Origin: Dermanyssus gallinae
Taxonomy: Eukaryota; Arthropoda; Arachnida; Mesostigmata; Dermanyssidae
Direction: 5' to 3'
Assembly (NCBI GenBank): GCA_003439945.1
Contig: QVRM01005948.1
Span: 541,001-605,000, forward strand
Length of the DNA: 64,000 bases
Of the stretch, positions 42,491 through 54,374 are shown in pieces (the first letter of the stretch is position 1; each line of letters opens with the position of its first letter). The notes under the pieces were generated by a model that was not told the origin of the DNA, searched no databases, and saw only the letters and a list, made by a program, of their open reading frames with translations. Both the position numbers and the translations under genes were made by a program.

Positions 42491-43440
42491 TTAGGTTGGT
42501 CAAAAAGTAACTGCAATTTGTACATTAAATGCCCGCCACGCCAAGTATGCTATGTTTACACAAAGCAGATATCGACGTGAGCGCATTACTGTAGAATCTT
42601 CGAGAAGCTTTGCAAAGTGATCTCATTCGTTGTTTTGACCATATGAATTTTTTCGATATAGACAGCAAAAATGTCCGTTTCTGGTGGCAATGGTGCATGA
42701 GTTCAGAAATGCAGTTAATGCTACGGAAGCTCTCCGAAGTATTTGGAGCGTCTTCGGTGAGAACAGCATTTTAAAGATTTCTTGCTACAATTGGTTTGCT
42801 ACACATAGTCACCTCAGGGAATCTGTTTCGCGCCAGCCGTATTCCTCAAGCGTCATAGTCATCCCAGGACGGGGTTCGTCCATGAAGGCTTCAGTTGCCG
42901 GACGGAACTTGGCAAACCAACTTCGCGGCAAGTAAACTTCGCGGGGTGTCACACATCCATCGTCATTTGCATTCGCGGCCCATGGTTTCGTGTCAAAGTT
43001 GAATCAATGATGAACCAATACCTCATTATTTGAGCGAGAGCAACACAATGGAGCGCTTTGCCAAATGCGCTTATTGCCTTATCAGACACGAGTGTCCGTT
43101 TTTGATTCGCACTGTTACCTGTGACGAAGATTGGAACTTTTACGACAATGTGAAACGTGGAAGATCCTGGTGCGTCCCAGGCAACCTCCCCAGATGACGC
43201 TAAGCAGATTAACCCATTTGCGCAATTCGAGACACAATCTCGTGAATAAAAAGGGCATTGTTTTCCACTAAAACAACGCGAGGTTGCAGTGAGTTAACCC
43301 AGGCCTCCGCAAAATACAGATGCTTCGATTGTGAAATGTTGCCGCATTCACCGTACTTGGGGTATATACACCGCCATGGGAATTGATAGCCTGGCCCAGA
43401 GATGAGGAAGGGTTTTAGCTAACAATGTGGATAAAATCGG
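42491..43440 (+). mobile_element. Second mariner, decayed, 3' end missing
   Basis: Starts with the mariner-type terminal sequence TTAGGTTGGTCAAAAAGTAA, preceded by TA (42,489-42,490). Internal protein remnants follow in mixed frames. No right terminal repeat is found before the (TA)n tract at 43,456, so the end is lost or replaced. Its termini and protein differ from the 23,943 copy, so it is another subfamily (mauritiana/cecropia-like in style). Confidence 0.8.
42664..43440 (+). pseudogene. Mariner transposase remnant
   Basis: FRNAVNATEALRSIWSVFG followed by ENSILKISCYNWF is the N-terminal helix-turn-helix block ('..a.eAar.i...fGe..vs...c..WF'). TCDEDWNFYDNVKR (about 43,105-43,155) matches 'tgDEkWi.ydn.kr', keeping the first catalytic Asp as part of CDED. 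KKGIVFH-stop-NNAR (43,249-43,284) matches 'kkg.vfhhDNArpH', with the second Asp replaced by Asn. Many stops and shifts. Confidence 0.75.
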
Positions 43441-43454
43441 ATAACTCAGTTAGC

Positions 43455-43455
<1 letters not shown>

Positions 43456-43530
<75 letters not shown>
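43456..43530. repeat. (TA)n microsatellite
   Basis: About 37 uninterrupted TA units just past the last mariner remnant. Confidence 0.97.
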
Positions 43531-43533
<3 letters not shown>

Positions 43534-45529
43534 TGCAAAACCGTACACGGGCATTAGCCTTACGGAAAAACCAAATGAAGTTATGGTCATCGCACATTTT
43601 ATCAATAAAACGCACCTAAAAAATATATCTATATATATATATACGTGTCCTACATTTATCTGCTGGGAAAAGCTGCTGCCACAGGCATTTGGTTAACCCG
43701 ATTGAACAGCATATGGTTCATATTACAGACAGCCTATTTACACCCGTCACGTACTTGATGAAAACCCTTCCCTATATGCGTGAACCACTCACAAGCGCTA
43801 GACAACAAGTTCCTTTACGTCTTAATAATTTAGAAATGTGCTGAGTTCTTGCTCTAAGAGAGCCAGGCTTGTTGATATGCTTGAGTTTGGCCGCCTAAGT
43901 TAAATCGAAGACTCAACTCATGCTTGAGGCTGTATTTTCTTTCTCTGTACACCTCGTTGTTTTTTTTCTGATTGTCGTCTCTTGCGCGTAGATTTACATT
44001 GTGTAGTCTTCCGACAAGGCCACGAGACATATCGTAGTTTTTTGCTTGTTAGGGTCGTAGTGTATGCGAGTCACTTTATACATATACGTATGTACATGTA
44101 AATGCGTTTTGTAATTTCAAGCAATTTCAGATCCATTGTTGGTACCAATTTATACTTCTATCGATGTATGCTTTCTCATCGGAAATAAGTATACTCGCAA
44201 GCGCGACTGGTACGAAATGAGGCGCAGTGACGATGTATGGTTAAGAAAATCAATTTAACTGCTGTGTGCTCTTCTGCTCTAAAGACATGTTAACGCTTAA
44301 TAAAGCATACCGCCATTCGACCGTTGACTTGAGCTGGCTATATGAACGCTCGGAGAAAGATTTGAAATATTTTTTTTAGGCGAAATGTTGCCACTTCTCT
44401 GCCCCTGCTGCAGTACAGTCCAGATTCAAAGTTTCTGAGAGATAATGCGATCAAAGCAAGACTCGAGACGTTTTATCTCGCAGCTAACTTGTGGAAAAGC
44501 TGTTGTAAACACATTAAAAACGTGTCCTCACGTTCTAATTTGGTAAATGGTTTCTCTCACGAACTGTTTATAGACATTATACGGGCGTCCAACAACTATT
44601 GTAAGTGACTTTGACTAATAGGGGCGTCTGTGGGTTCTGGGATGTACAGGTATAGGCTGAAGCAAGTCTCTCTTCAATTTATTTTAAAGGACCAGGCAAA
44701 GGGTTACCGACGATAGGACGGAGTGCAGGAAATGGCTGGCAACTCTAGCACTAAGAGTTGTATGTTGCACTCCGGCACGACGCATATTTCTCTTTCGAAG
44801 CGATTTGGATTACGATTTGCTGCAACCGCTGCTGCTTCTAAGGCCGCGCTCAAACCTCACCACCAGTGTCAACTCGGAGCACTACTAACAAAGAACAAGA
44901 TATTGTTAATTATAAGTAGTACTATTACAAAATAAGTATTCTAAGGGCCACTTTTTCGCTCGAACTTTTTACGACCATTGTCATTTGGAGTTTTTCGAGT
45001 TCCTCGAGTTGTGTCTTCGAGAGCTTACTTTCAGCGAGGGAAGAGACTTTACTTGCCCATCTGAGACCTTGCCAGAAGGCAAGATTTTTTGAAAGAACAC
45101 ATTTATTTGCATTCATTAGAGCCCTTTTCCCAAGCCAGTTTCGAATGTGAAGTTTCATCGTTGATGGCGCATCCGAAATTAAAAGTAGCAATGAAAATAT
45201 ATTTTTCGTTGCCGTCATCTTTGTCGTCGCCACCGAATGGCGAGCGAAACCTTATAAAGGCGTTTCTGAGACATTACTACATTGTGCACTATTTTTGTTA
45301 TTTCAATCAGCCGTACCGTTTTTCCCGTCGCGCGCTTCCGAAGCGAACGGAGCGCAATGTATCCATGGCAGTTTTGCACCGCATGTGCGTTATATCAGTG
45401 CTAAATGTATTATCATTCCACCGTGATAGCGTTTATTTTAAAGAACTAGGTAAAGGATTACCGAAACGGTTTCTTTATCGCATTTTAAAAGTCTGCCTCC
45501 GCCCGCCGCAACTTACAACTACGCCTAGT

Positions 45530-45573
<44 letters not shown>

Positions 45574-45623
45574 AACTGCTTTAACTGTTACGCATTACCA
45601 ATTAAAGAAAAGATGCATTTTTA

Positions 45624-45665
<42 letters not shown>

Positions 45666-46630
45666 CTAAACGTGCATTCACGTAAATCTATTTTCCACAT
45701 AGCAGCGAACGTTGAACGGATGTCTTTGTTGAGCAATAACGCGTCTAGGCAGGCCGTTTTCGAGCTTGGCTCTTGATTGCCTGGTGGTGTATAGCACTTT
45801 GTCGTGCGCGTTCTGGTGGCAACAAGACAAAGCGTTGTTTCACACACTTTCGCTGCTTCAATAATTATCCAAATAGAATGCTCAGCACATGAAGCTTACC
45901 GCCGAGTGTTCGCCAAAGCTTGCTTTAAAGTTAATTGTATTTGTCTTTTTGCAAGTTTTGGCGATGACGCTTCGAAGCTTGCGGTTAATTCGGCGTGCGA
46001 TGTCGCCGAAACCGGTGTTGTTCCATCTGCGAATCGACAGACGCTTGTCTGCTGCTTGTCCGCCACTTCATCATTGTCGACCGTCTTGCTTGCTATTGTA
46101 GTCTGGCGATGTTAACTTGAGTTAATGTCACTCGCACCTACTTCACGTCGCCGGCGCGTCACGAGACGACAAGATTCGTTCCAAACTTCACGCATCGACC
46201 CAACCCGCTGCCATTTGAGTTGAGACACTTACAAGCGGGGCCTTTTGGCCGAAACAACAAAAAACACTCTTCTCTGCAGAAAAAATAAACGCCATCAAAC
46301 GCATGGCTGTGTGTCTCTGCGCAGGTCTAGTTTGTGGGGTATGTGTGCTTCATCATTCAATCGTGAGGTTCAATCGACCGCAACTTCTGCGAAGGAGAAG
46401 ACGACAAGAACAACCCCACTAACCTGAACAAGATGCGCGCGCTAGCCAAAGTCTCAGCAGCACGAGTATTGTTACCATGGCCGCTAATTCTCCAAACGGC
46501 TGGTGTTGCTGCTACAAGCGATTTCGCTAGATTTTTGCTACTAACTGCTTCTTCTAGGTGTAATTGCACTTCGTAGGCGTGTAGTTGCACCTGCAGACGG
46601 AACGAGATGATGGCGTGGGTGCTACAGTGT
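43531..46630. other. No supported gene; (TA)n tracts
   Basis: Contains (TA)n at 45,534-45,570 and 45,629-45,663. Open frames at 44,925-45,233 (minus) and 45,804-46,115 (plus) have no recognisable motif or clear splice context. Confidence 0.5.
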
Positions 46631-46639
46631 CATGTTTAC

Positions 46640-46850
46640 ATGGCATTCGAATGTCGTTGTTGTTGTTGTTGTTGTAAATGTCGGTATTCTTGTTGTTGTT
46701 GTTGCTGTTCTAGATGTTGTTGATGTTCTTCTTAGTGTTGGTACTTCTGCACTTAGTGTTGGTACTTCTGCACTTAGTGTTGTTGTTCTTATTGTTGTTG
46801 TTGTTGTTGTTGTTGCTGTTGCTTATTGCTGTTGTTGTTGTTGTTCTCGT
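46640..46850. repeat. (GTT)n arrays with an internal 24-bp duplication
   Basis: GTT runs flank two exact copies of TTAGTGTTGGTACTTCTGCA around 46,733-46,778. Confidence 0.9.
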
Positions 46851-47615
46851 TCTTCGACGTGATCGCTGATCTTGTATGTCGTGGCACCACCCCGATTCGT
46901 TGCGGTAGGCTTCATGTCGCCGTCGTGGTCGGCGACTGTGTGCGACCTGCTACGCGCCGAATCTTCTTATATCGAACGGCGTTTTTCCATGCCCTCTGGG
47001 CAATATCTGCGTAGAGAAAGTCAAGTATTTCCTGTCGTTTCATCTGCTGCCGTTGCGACGAACGCTGACGTTGTCGACGACGCTGCTGTTGTTATTTTAT
47101 TACTGTCACCGCTATGATCCCAGTGTGACTCTATATCGTCCCGCTCTTTTCACTGTTATTCGTGGCAGGGTGGTGGGGGGGGTCTAGATTTTTCTTCACA
47201 ACCTCATAATATAACTGGTTAACCATAACTGCATTATTGACATTTCACTTTAAAGTAAATGGGTTTGATGAAAATAGTTCAATTCAGTGTAAATTTGTGA
47301 CCACTCCAGTTCCACTGTAAACGGGGAGGTGCAACAACAATTTTGCAGGGAACCCGTGAAGAGATGCTTAGAGTAAATTTTATGAAAAATTATATATATA
47401 TATATATATATAAAGATAAGTATTTGTTACCAGACTACAGCGAAAGCTTCTGCAGTTTACTAACGATGCGTTTGCGTCGAATTTAAAACTATATTGTACA
47501 TTTATCTATGGTTATGCCGCGCTACCGATGTTTTATTATATGCACACATTTGCGTATTTAGCAATTCTTACAATTCAAAGAACAATGCAATATAGATCAT
47601 ATTTTTAATTGGCGT

Positions 47616-47652
<37 letters not shown>

Positions 47653-47689
47653 AAGCATATATTTAATTTATATTGGGGTATCAACAATG

Positions 47690-47744
<55 letters not shown>

Positions 47745-49178
47745 TGGCTTTATAGTTTTTATCTGTACTACCATTGGCTGTTGGACAGTGGGGCTTGTGC
47801 AATAGGAGTTCGATATGGCTGTGGGCTGCCACCCAGCATCTGACTTGAGGCTGACTTTGGACGATTTCGATACGGAGGTCGACAACGACCTTCAACGGTG
47901 CTCGTTGCTAGCCAATCAATGTCAGGCGCAATGAGGCGCATAGACGCGTTAATCTCTCTCGTTAAATCAGCGGGTACTTTTATTAGTGTTATTATTGCTA
48001 TTTTGATTATTCGTATTGCTGCTGTTGCTGTTGTTGTTCTCGTTGTGATAGTTATTGCAGTTGAGGCTATTACTGTGCTTGTTGCGTCGGGTGTCCCCTT
48101 CTCGCTACACCCTTACCCGCTCGTGTAGCTAGTGGAGATTCGATCAGCCGAACTTAACTTATGAACTAACTCGACTACTAATTAGCAGAGCTAGCGGGCC
48201 GCTAATTAATTGAGCAGCTAACCGACAACGACCGGCTCAAACACTTGACGCTCGCTCGCTCGACACAACGGGACAGCGGCAGTCGCCGGACAAACATCAT
48301 CGCCATCGAACGGCGAACTGCGGACCGCGTATTTTGTACTGCGTCTCCCTTCGCTTGTTGCAGTCGGGGCCAAGATCGTGCTGTAGATTCCAGACAGACG
48401 GGACGACCCGAGTAAAGCTGCTCCAGCACGCGCATAGACACACGAACCCGACGGCACCTGAACATCGGCAACACGCCAGCTTGGCGATGCAGCAGCAGCA
48501 GCAGCAACAACAAAAGCAATGGAAGCTACGCTCCTCGAAAGTCCGCCTTCAGCGAATCATGGCAAGCTAAGCTGGCCGCCGGCTAGACTTGCATCGTAGA
48601 TGCGTGGATCTTATCGAAACGCTGTCGCCTCGGCCCAAGTCTTGTCGTAACGATTTACCCTGCTCGATGTTTGTTGTTACCTGTGGTGCTGTTATTGTTG
48701 CAGGAGTTGTTGTTGTTGTGGTTGTTGTTGTTGTTGTTGTTGTTGTTGTTGCTGTTGTTGTTGCTGCTGTTGCCGGTAGCAAAACTACACCACTTACGTT
48801 GGTGGTAGTTTTGTTTTGTTGTTAATTGTCTTCTAATTTATTTTTGTGGCTGCTCTCGATAACGTGCAGTCGGTGTGCTTCAGTGTGGTGTGGACGGAAT
48901 GCTTGATTGTACTCTCATCTACTGATTGCTCGCTAAACGCGCTATCGATTATATTTGTTCACGCTTGTTGTTCTATGCCGAGTGGCTGCTAAGCGTTGTG
49001 CTACTCTATATCTTAACAATTCATTCGCCGAGCTTGTCTAAGTCATGGATCGCCGTTTTCCAACGACTCGGGCTGGCGTACCTGCGATGCGACCCTTTCA
49101 TTAGCAGATACGTAAATGTCTTTGACTGTACTTAGACGCGTGACATTTACACATACGCTTTCTTGGCTTCAATTGCAG
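46851..49178. other. Upstream region of the C1orf198 homologue
   Basis: CpG-rich patches at 46,890-47,110 and 48,220-48,560 could hold untranslated first exons or a promoter, but no TATA or initiator motif decides it. (TA)n tracts lie at about 47,391-47,412, 47,619-47,650 and 47,695-47,742, and a GTT array at 48,703-48,760. Confidence 0.4.
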
Positions 49179-49292
49179 GAGTTTTCTGAGTTCGACAACG
49201 AAAAACAGCCAACAAGTCGCTATCGTGCCTTCAGGATGAGCGCAAAAACGTCCACGTCATCTAACGCCTCGTCGTCAGATATCTCCAAGAAG
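49179..49292 (+). CDS. C1orf198 homologue, first coding exon
   Basis: Acceptor AATTGCAG at 49,171-49,178 and donor AAG|GTGACA at 49,293. The frame is open through the exon, but the likely start is the ATG at 49,236, giving MSAKTSTSSNASSSDISKK before the junction (phase 0). That puts the conserved YFASLS helix about 22 residues from the N-terminus, similar to the short N-terminal extension of the human protein. Bases 49,179-49,235 would then be 5' UTR, spliced from an upstream non-coding exon not located here. Confidence 0.7.
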
Positions 49293-49311
49293 GTGACACT
49301 CTATATATATG

Positions 49312-49352
<41 letters not shown>

Positions 49353-49783
49353 ACATTTACAAAAGTGCAAACATGTTGTCTCTCGTCCTCCGGCCATCTG
49401 CTCCGATAATCAACGGGTGACGAACATTCGGCCCATCTATGTATATTATAAATACTATTTTGTAATTTTGCCTTTATTTTGCCTTATTTACATTCATCAT
49501 AAAGCGTGTATATCTTACTATATTAACACAGCCTCGTCGTCTGTATAGTGCTGTATCTGCCCTGCGGTAAACGGCGCTAAGCGTAAGCAGAAAGGTAATA
49601 TGGCCAGCTAAGGGCAGTGATCTGATCTGGGTGTGTCATCAACGCAGATGGCTCGACATGAAGAACCTTCAAGCGTAGCTTGCTCTGTCACTTCAGCACT
49701 ACAGTAAAGTAGCTTTTTGGTATTTTTTATATTTTGAAGGTGTGGTAGTGGAGCATGTACTTGTAAGTTTTGTATTATAGGAA

Positions 49784-49828
<45 letters not shown>

Positions 49829-50645
49829 TTTATTTATGTAATTATTTCTGTTTTCTTGTAGACATAGTGTTTTTCTCTCTCATTCCCGATTCGCTCTCGG
49901 TGAAGTTTCGTTTTTTTTCTACTCTACTAAGAGACCTTCCGTTGTCCGCCCATTATATATGAGGTCATGATGCGTCAGGAGGGTGAGGTTAGAGGGATAA
50001 TCGAACCACTTATTTATATTTTGGGTCATTTGGCAGCAGACCACATGCCATTACTTCAACTCTAGCTTTTAAACAAGCCATAGCATGCTAACGCGGGACT
50101 AATCTAGCTAGTGGAGGAATGTGACAGAAGAACTCGGCTTGACTCAGCAATTTGGGGTGTTTCTTAAACGATACACTAGCCGCCCAATCTACCAGTGCTA
50201 CATCTTGATCTTTTAGTGAAGCCACATTTGCCTCTCAGGAACAGTTCCAGATTTTTCGTAGCACTGTAGGCATGCGCTAGAATAGAGACTTCAGTGAAAT
50301 ATGTGCTGGTGTGAAGAGGAGAGTAAGTGTGTTGCAACATCAAGTCGGACGGATTTCTTAGACGGAGTTCTGTCTGTGTCAACATAAGCGACACGATAGG
50401 AGTCCCGGACAGGAAGACAGGGAGTAAATTTAAACCGACGACATAATGATTTATTGACGTCGAGTTGTATAATATTACTGTTTAATGAATAGTGTGTTGC
50501 TTTATTTCCCCCTTGCGACATCACATCTCGATCACACACTAACGGTCTATATCATTGTATGCGGAGCCATCCTTTTTGGTCTGGACCGTAGTAGACGTTT
50601 TTTTTTTCTAATTAGCAGTGTCGATCGATACTGTCTGTTTTGCAG
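49293..50645 (+). other. Intron of the C1orf198 homologue
   Basis: GT-AG intron. Holds (TA)n at 49,316-49,347 and 49,786-49,820 and otherwise unassigned AT-rich DNA. Confidence 0.7.
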
Positions 50646-50869
50646 GTTCACTCGTACTTTGCCTCATTGTCGTCGGCGTCTGCACGAATTATCGATGACG
50701 TTCGAAGCATCTCATTGGCGCATTCGCGCCGGCATAATCATACGTTTAATGTGAAGGGCGATGACCGAAAAGGGTCGTCTGCCTCATCGGGCGGTTGGGA
50801 CACCCTCAGCGAGAAGCAGCGTGCTGAACTTGTGATTGAGAGTCTCGTTCCCGGCGACCTTGAGCAGAG
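50646..50869 (+). CDS. C1orf198 homologue, exon with DUF4706 core
   Basis: Acceptor TTTTGCAG just before 50,646 (phase 0) and donor AG|GTGAGA after 50,869 (phase 2). Encodes VHSYFASLSSASARIIDDVR, matching the human 'YFSSLSPMARKI' helix, then a His/Ser-rich stretch and GGWDTLSEKQRAELVIESLV, matching the conserved 'W..Lp..qq.eiid.clv' block. The stretch between (about 27 residues, SRRHNHTFNVKGDDRKGSS and neighbours) is longer and more polar than the 'KEKIREKYG' region of the human protein. This is the domain that defines the family. Confidence 0.85.
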
Positions 50870-50896
50870 GTGAGACACCTTTAGTCGTGCGCCTTT

Positions 50897-50918
50897 TATA
50901 TATATATATATATATATA
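50897..50918. repeat. (TA)n abutting MITE copy 1
   Basis: About ten TA units directly before the terminal sequence CAGGGTGTTTCAGG. Confidence 0.9.
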
Positions 50919-51576
50919 CAGGGTGTTTCAGGAATATTTGAAGCGCGATATATGGAATTGTAGAACTCGTTAAAACATATTTTTTTTTCTCAATAGAACA
51001 TAGTCTCTGAGAAATCTTGTTTCGAAGTGAGAGTGATATCACTACAATTTGTGACACTGGTGTTTTTGCCCGACATAGGAGCACAAAATGTGCAATGGCA
51101 AGGCAAGTCCTAGTCCTTCTATACATAAACTAAGCACACCGTCGTATTCGCGAGAAAATTCTACTTCTTTCGAAAATCGTCATCACTCCGCAACCGCAGC
51201 TCGCATTGACATAGATTTGGTACCACAATGATCGCCATGAAATCGTTCGCGTTAGCCTGAATGTGTTAGTTTTGAGCGCTGAGTGGGCGTAGGGTAATAA
51301 TTTTGAGGTATTTGGCGTGAAAGCTAATAAACTACTTCATTTTTGGCGAATTCTCTTCTAAGCGACCATGTCGCATCTTCTGAGCGGCCTTATATGCTCT
51401 TCATAAGAAGAAACATAATTTTCTCACAAACACGACGGTGTGCTTAGTTTCTGTATAGAAGAACCAGTTGCCTTGCCATTGCACATTTTGTGCTCCTATG
51501 TCGAGCAAAAACACCAGTGTCACACAAATTGTAGTAATTTCACTCTCCTTCCGAAGCAAGACTTCTCAGATATATA
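50919..51576. mobile_element. Foldback/MITE-like element, copy 1 (right end truncated)
   Basis: Long imperfect inverted repeat. Left arm contains CACTGGTGTTTTTGCCCGAC, AGGAGCACAAAATGTGCAAT and ACTAAGCACACCGTCG (to about 51,147); the right arm (about 51,428-51,545) carries the reverse complement in the same order. The central part (GGCGTGAAAGCTAATAAA etc.) is shared in direct orientation with copy 2. The right arm stops where copy 2 begins, about 40-90 bp short of the left arm's outer end. No coding capacity. Confidence 0.85.
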
Positions 51577-52117
51577 GGTGTTACAGGACTATTTCGAAAG
51601 CGATATAAGGAATTGTAGAGCTCGTTGAAGCTCTGATAAGTCTTGTTTCGGAGTGAGAGTGAACTACCGCTGATCTTTCGCGCCACAGCCACAACGTCGC
51701 CACACAGTCTTTTATTCATGCACTCAATCTCGACACGTCCGCCGAAAAGTCTCAATTACTCCGCAACCATATCTCGCATGTCCAAATTGGTACCAAAATG
51801 ATCCACATAAAATGCGCCTTTGCCTGAATATGTTTTTTAGTTTTGGGCGCTATGAATGGTCGTAGCGTTATGATTTTGAGGTATTGGGCGTGAAAGCTAA
51901 TAAAATAACTTCATTTCTGCGAATTCTCTTCTGGTTGTCTCGCAATGTCATATTTTATGCTTCTATGTTGGACAACAACACTAGTATCACACATTGTAGT
52001 AATTTCACTCGCACTCCAAAACGAGACTTCTCAGATACCGTGTTCCATTGAAAAAAATAATTGTTTTCACGAGCTCTACAATTCGTTATATCGCGTTTGA
52101 AATAGTCCTGTAGCGCC
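51577..52117. mobile_element. Foldback/MITE-like element, copy 2
   Basis: Left end GGTGTTACAGGACTATTTCG at 51,577; right end is the complement of GGCGCTACAGGACTATTTCA ending at 52,117. Arms pair outward-in through AATTGTAGAGCTCGT. The left arm lacks about 40 bp present in the right. Same family as copy 1, head to tail with no spacer. It is probably a non-autonomous DNA transposon; superfamily not determined. Confidence 0.87.
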
Positions 52118-52724
52118 TTATATATACAGAGAGAGAGAGAGCTTGTGACAGCTTGTGATATATATACATAGCTTGTGACAAATTATTCGATGCTCAGTTA
52201 TCACCTGGTAAACATAAATGCCGGATTTCCTTATCTGTTTAGATGCGTCTTAGAATTATCTACAAAGGAATGCAAAACCAAACTTAAACAATAGATTTGT
52301 TTAATTTTGCTGGATATATTAAAAACATTTGTATTTGGATGAGTCTCCCAGCGCAATGAAAACATAGAAAAATTATTCTAAACTCCGTTATGTAATATGA
52401 AGGATGTTGACACACTCGCAAGAGGGAGCAGACACGGGCGATAGCCTTTTCTGCAAAATGCCCTGAATGATTACAATGTTTGAATTGTATAATTCTGGAA
52501 ATTACAAGCTCAGTGAGGAATTACTGAATTTAAATAAATGTACCGTCCAGAGAAGAAGGTTCAATAATTAAAAAAAAACAAATATATAGTGTGTGCTATG
52601 CTTTAAATTAATTCGATAGAAAAATATATATACAGAGAATTGGTTCTCTTAGTTATTTGCACATTCATGCTTTTAATTGGTATGGTTGGTGCTGCTACCA
52701 CTGCTACCCAATCCACTTCTCTAG
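52118..52724. other. Intron sequence, no feature
   Basis: AT-rich; short GA tract near 52,130-52,141. Confidence 0.6.
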
Positions 52725-52981
52725 ATACCGCTCGTTGACCGTGGATACCGGAGTTGAGAACGGGAACTCGGCAGTGGTCCGGTGGCCCATTGGGCCCTCT
52801 AGCTAGCTTCGTCGATCCTTCCCAGACATTTCCTCTCGTCGAAATCAGCACCGGACCTGCGTTGCATTCCACGTTAGCCGGCGGGGCTCCCGAAGGCCCG
52901 CTCGGCAGAGCCAGTGGTGAGGACCCGCGAAGCCGAAGTGTCGTCATTGAGGAGGACTTCAATGGACATAAAGTGCCAATT
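52725..52981 (+). CDS. C1orf198 homologue, exon 3 (boundary and frame uncertain)
   Basis: Donor CCAATT|GTAAGT after 52,981 leaves phase 0, and the final block RSRSVVIEEDFNGHKVPI leads into TWRDEHAQAF of the next exon as expected. Two starts are possible. The acceptor TTCTCTAG|A before 52,725 fits the incoming phase and reads YRSLTVDTGVENGNSAVV, but hits TAG near 52,803. The weaker acceptor CTAG|C before 52,807 also fits the phase and reads straight through (FVDPSQTFPLVEISTGPALH). Either the later acceptor is used or a one-base assembly error near 52,800 breaks a longer exon. Confidence 0.65.
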
Positions 52982-53050
52982 GTAAGTGGGACCCACTATC
53001 ACTGTTGTCGCAGTCCGCCTATATTAACCTTATGGTTTATGCTGATGCTG

Positions 53051-53084
<34 letters not shown>

Positions 53085-53481
53085 CGGTCAGGGAGGGATA
53101 AATCTTTGATTTCTCGACATAACTGTCGTCCTGAACAACAACTAAATGTGTAGTTTGCATTCCATTGCCGAGCCGGTGTATTAGTAATGAGTTACTTATT
53201 TGTCACTGTATCGCGATTGTAGAAATGCATATCATGTATGTGCCCCTACCCTCGATGTTTTTCCCATCTATGTCTTCTTCGTACAAGGTGACACTAGCAG
53301 CACATCCGGCTTACCTTCTACCTTTGTTCCGAAGTTATTAATAGCCGGCCGATCGCTAATGTGATCCTGCAGTGCCGGGACTTTTAGCTGTATCTGTGGC
53401 TACACACCGTTTTGCCAAGCATGTGAGCTAATTACTCAACTGGGTGTTAAACACTGTTCGTGTCTGTACACCGCATAGTAA

Positions 53482-53532
<51 letters not shown>

Positions 53533-53837
53533 TATATACATGTAGCCGTCAACGTATGATAATACAAGCGGTGATAACATTATGATCGACGCCGCTACGA
53601 AGAAGCCACTTTCGAAGCGGGTGTTTTGTTTTGGAGTTTTCCAAGAACTACGACGAATGTGTTCTTTCCGTATTGAGTTTGTAACCGAGATGGCGTCGTT
53701 TATATGCCAAACGTCTGCTACGTGTAGACGGCATTCGCACGGAGTGTGAAGTGATTGATAGTAGAGAACTCTGGGCGACCGCGAACGAGCATTCATGGCA
53801 GACCAATGTGATCCTAAGACCGCAGATTTGTGGTAAA

Positions 53838-53877
<40 letters not shown>

Positions 53878-54374
53878 GGTTGAGGGTATGCGTGTATAGA
53901 GAGAATGGATAGCTAAGAATAAGTAACAAAGACGGCACTGTTGTTTAAACCGGCTAGAGTATTGGCACAATAAGAAACGTCGCTCAATCGAGTTGATCCG
54001 ATTTGAGAAGTTGTGCGCTTCGTGATTGCCACCTGTGTCCAGGCGGACGAATAGAAAACAGGTTAGTAATTTACTCATCAAACGGTTGAGGTGATCAGCG
54101 TACTTCGACTAAGCTTGAGTGGCCTACTGTTATGTTTTAGTCAAGTATCAAGTCCGTATGAAGGAAAAATAATGTAGATTGAACTGTGTTTCTAGTAGTC
54201 GGGGCGAATCTTTCCCTATACCTGTCGCACATGCTCTGACGCCCTTATCGGTACTAATATACATAGATATTTATAGACCACCGTAGTCAGGATATATATA
54301 TATATATATTTTTTTTTATAGAGGTAACTTGGTAAAATGCGTTCTGCACACCGGGCGACGTTGTTAAAGCCACG
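52982..54374. other. Intron of the C1orf198 homologue with (TA)n tracts
   Basis: GT-AG intron running from 52,982 to 56,066. This part holds (TA)n at about 53,052-53,082, 53,484-53,540 and 53,842-53,879. Long minus-strand frames here are partly repeat translation. Confidence 0.6.

Noticed and set aside
46914..47024. Possible upstream coding exon (MSPSWSATVCDLLRAESS...) with a phase-0 GTATTT donor
   Set aside because: The phase would fit the exon at 49,179, but the family alignment places the start at the ATG 49,236. The donor is weak and nothing conserved is encoded.
52603..52962. Minus-strand frame of 119 codons opposite exon 3
   Set aside because: It is the shadow of the plus-strand exon, which has a matching donor and family continuity.
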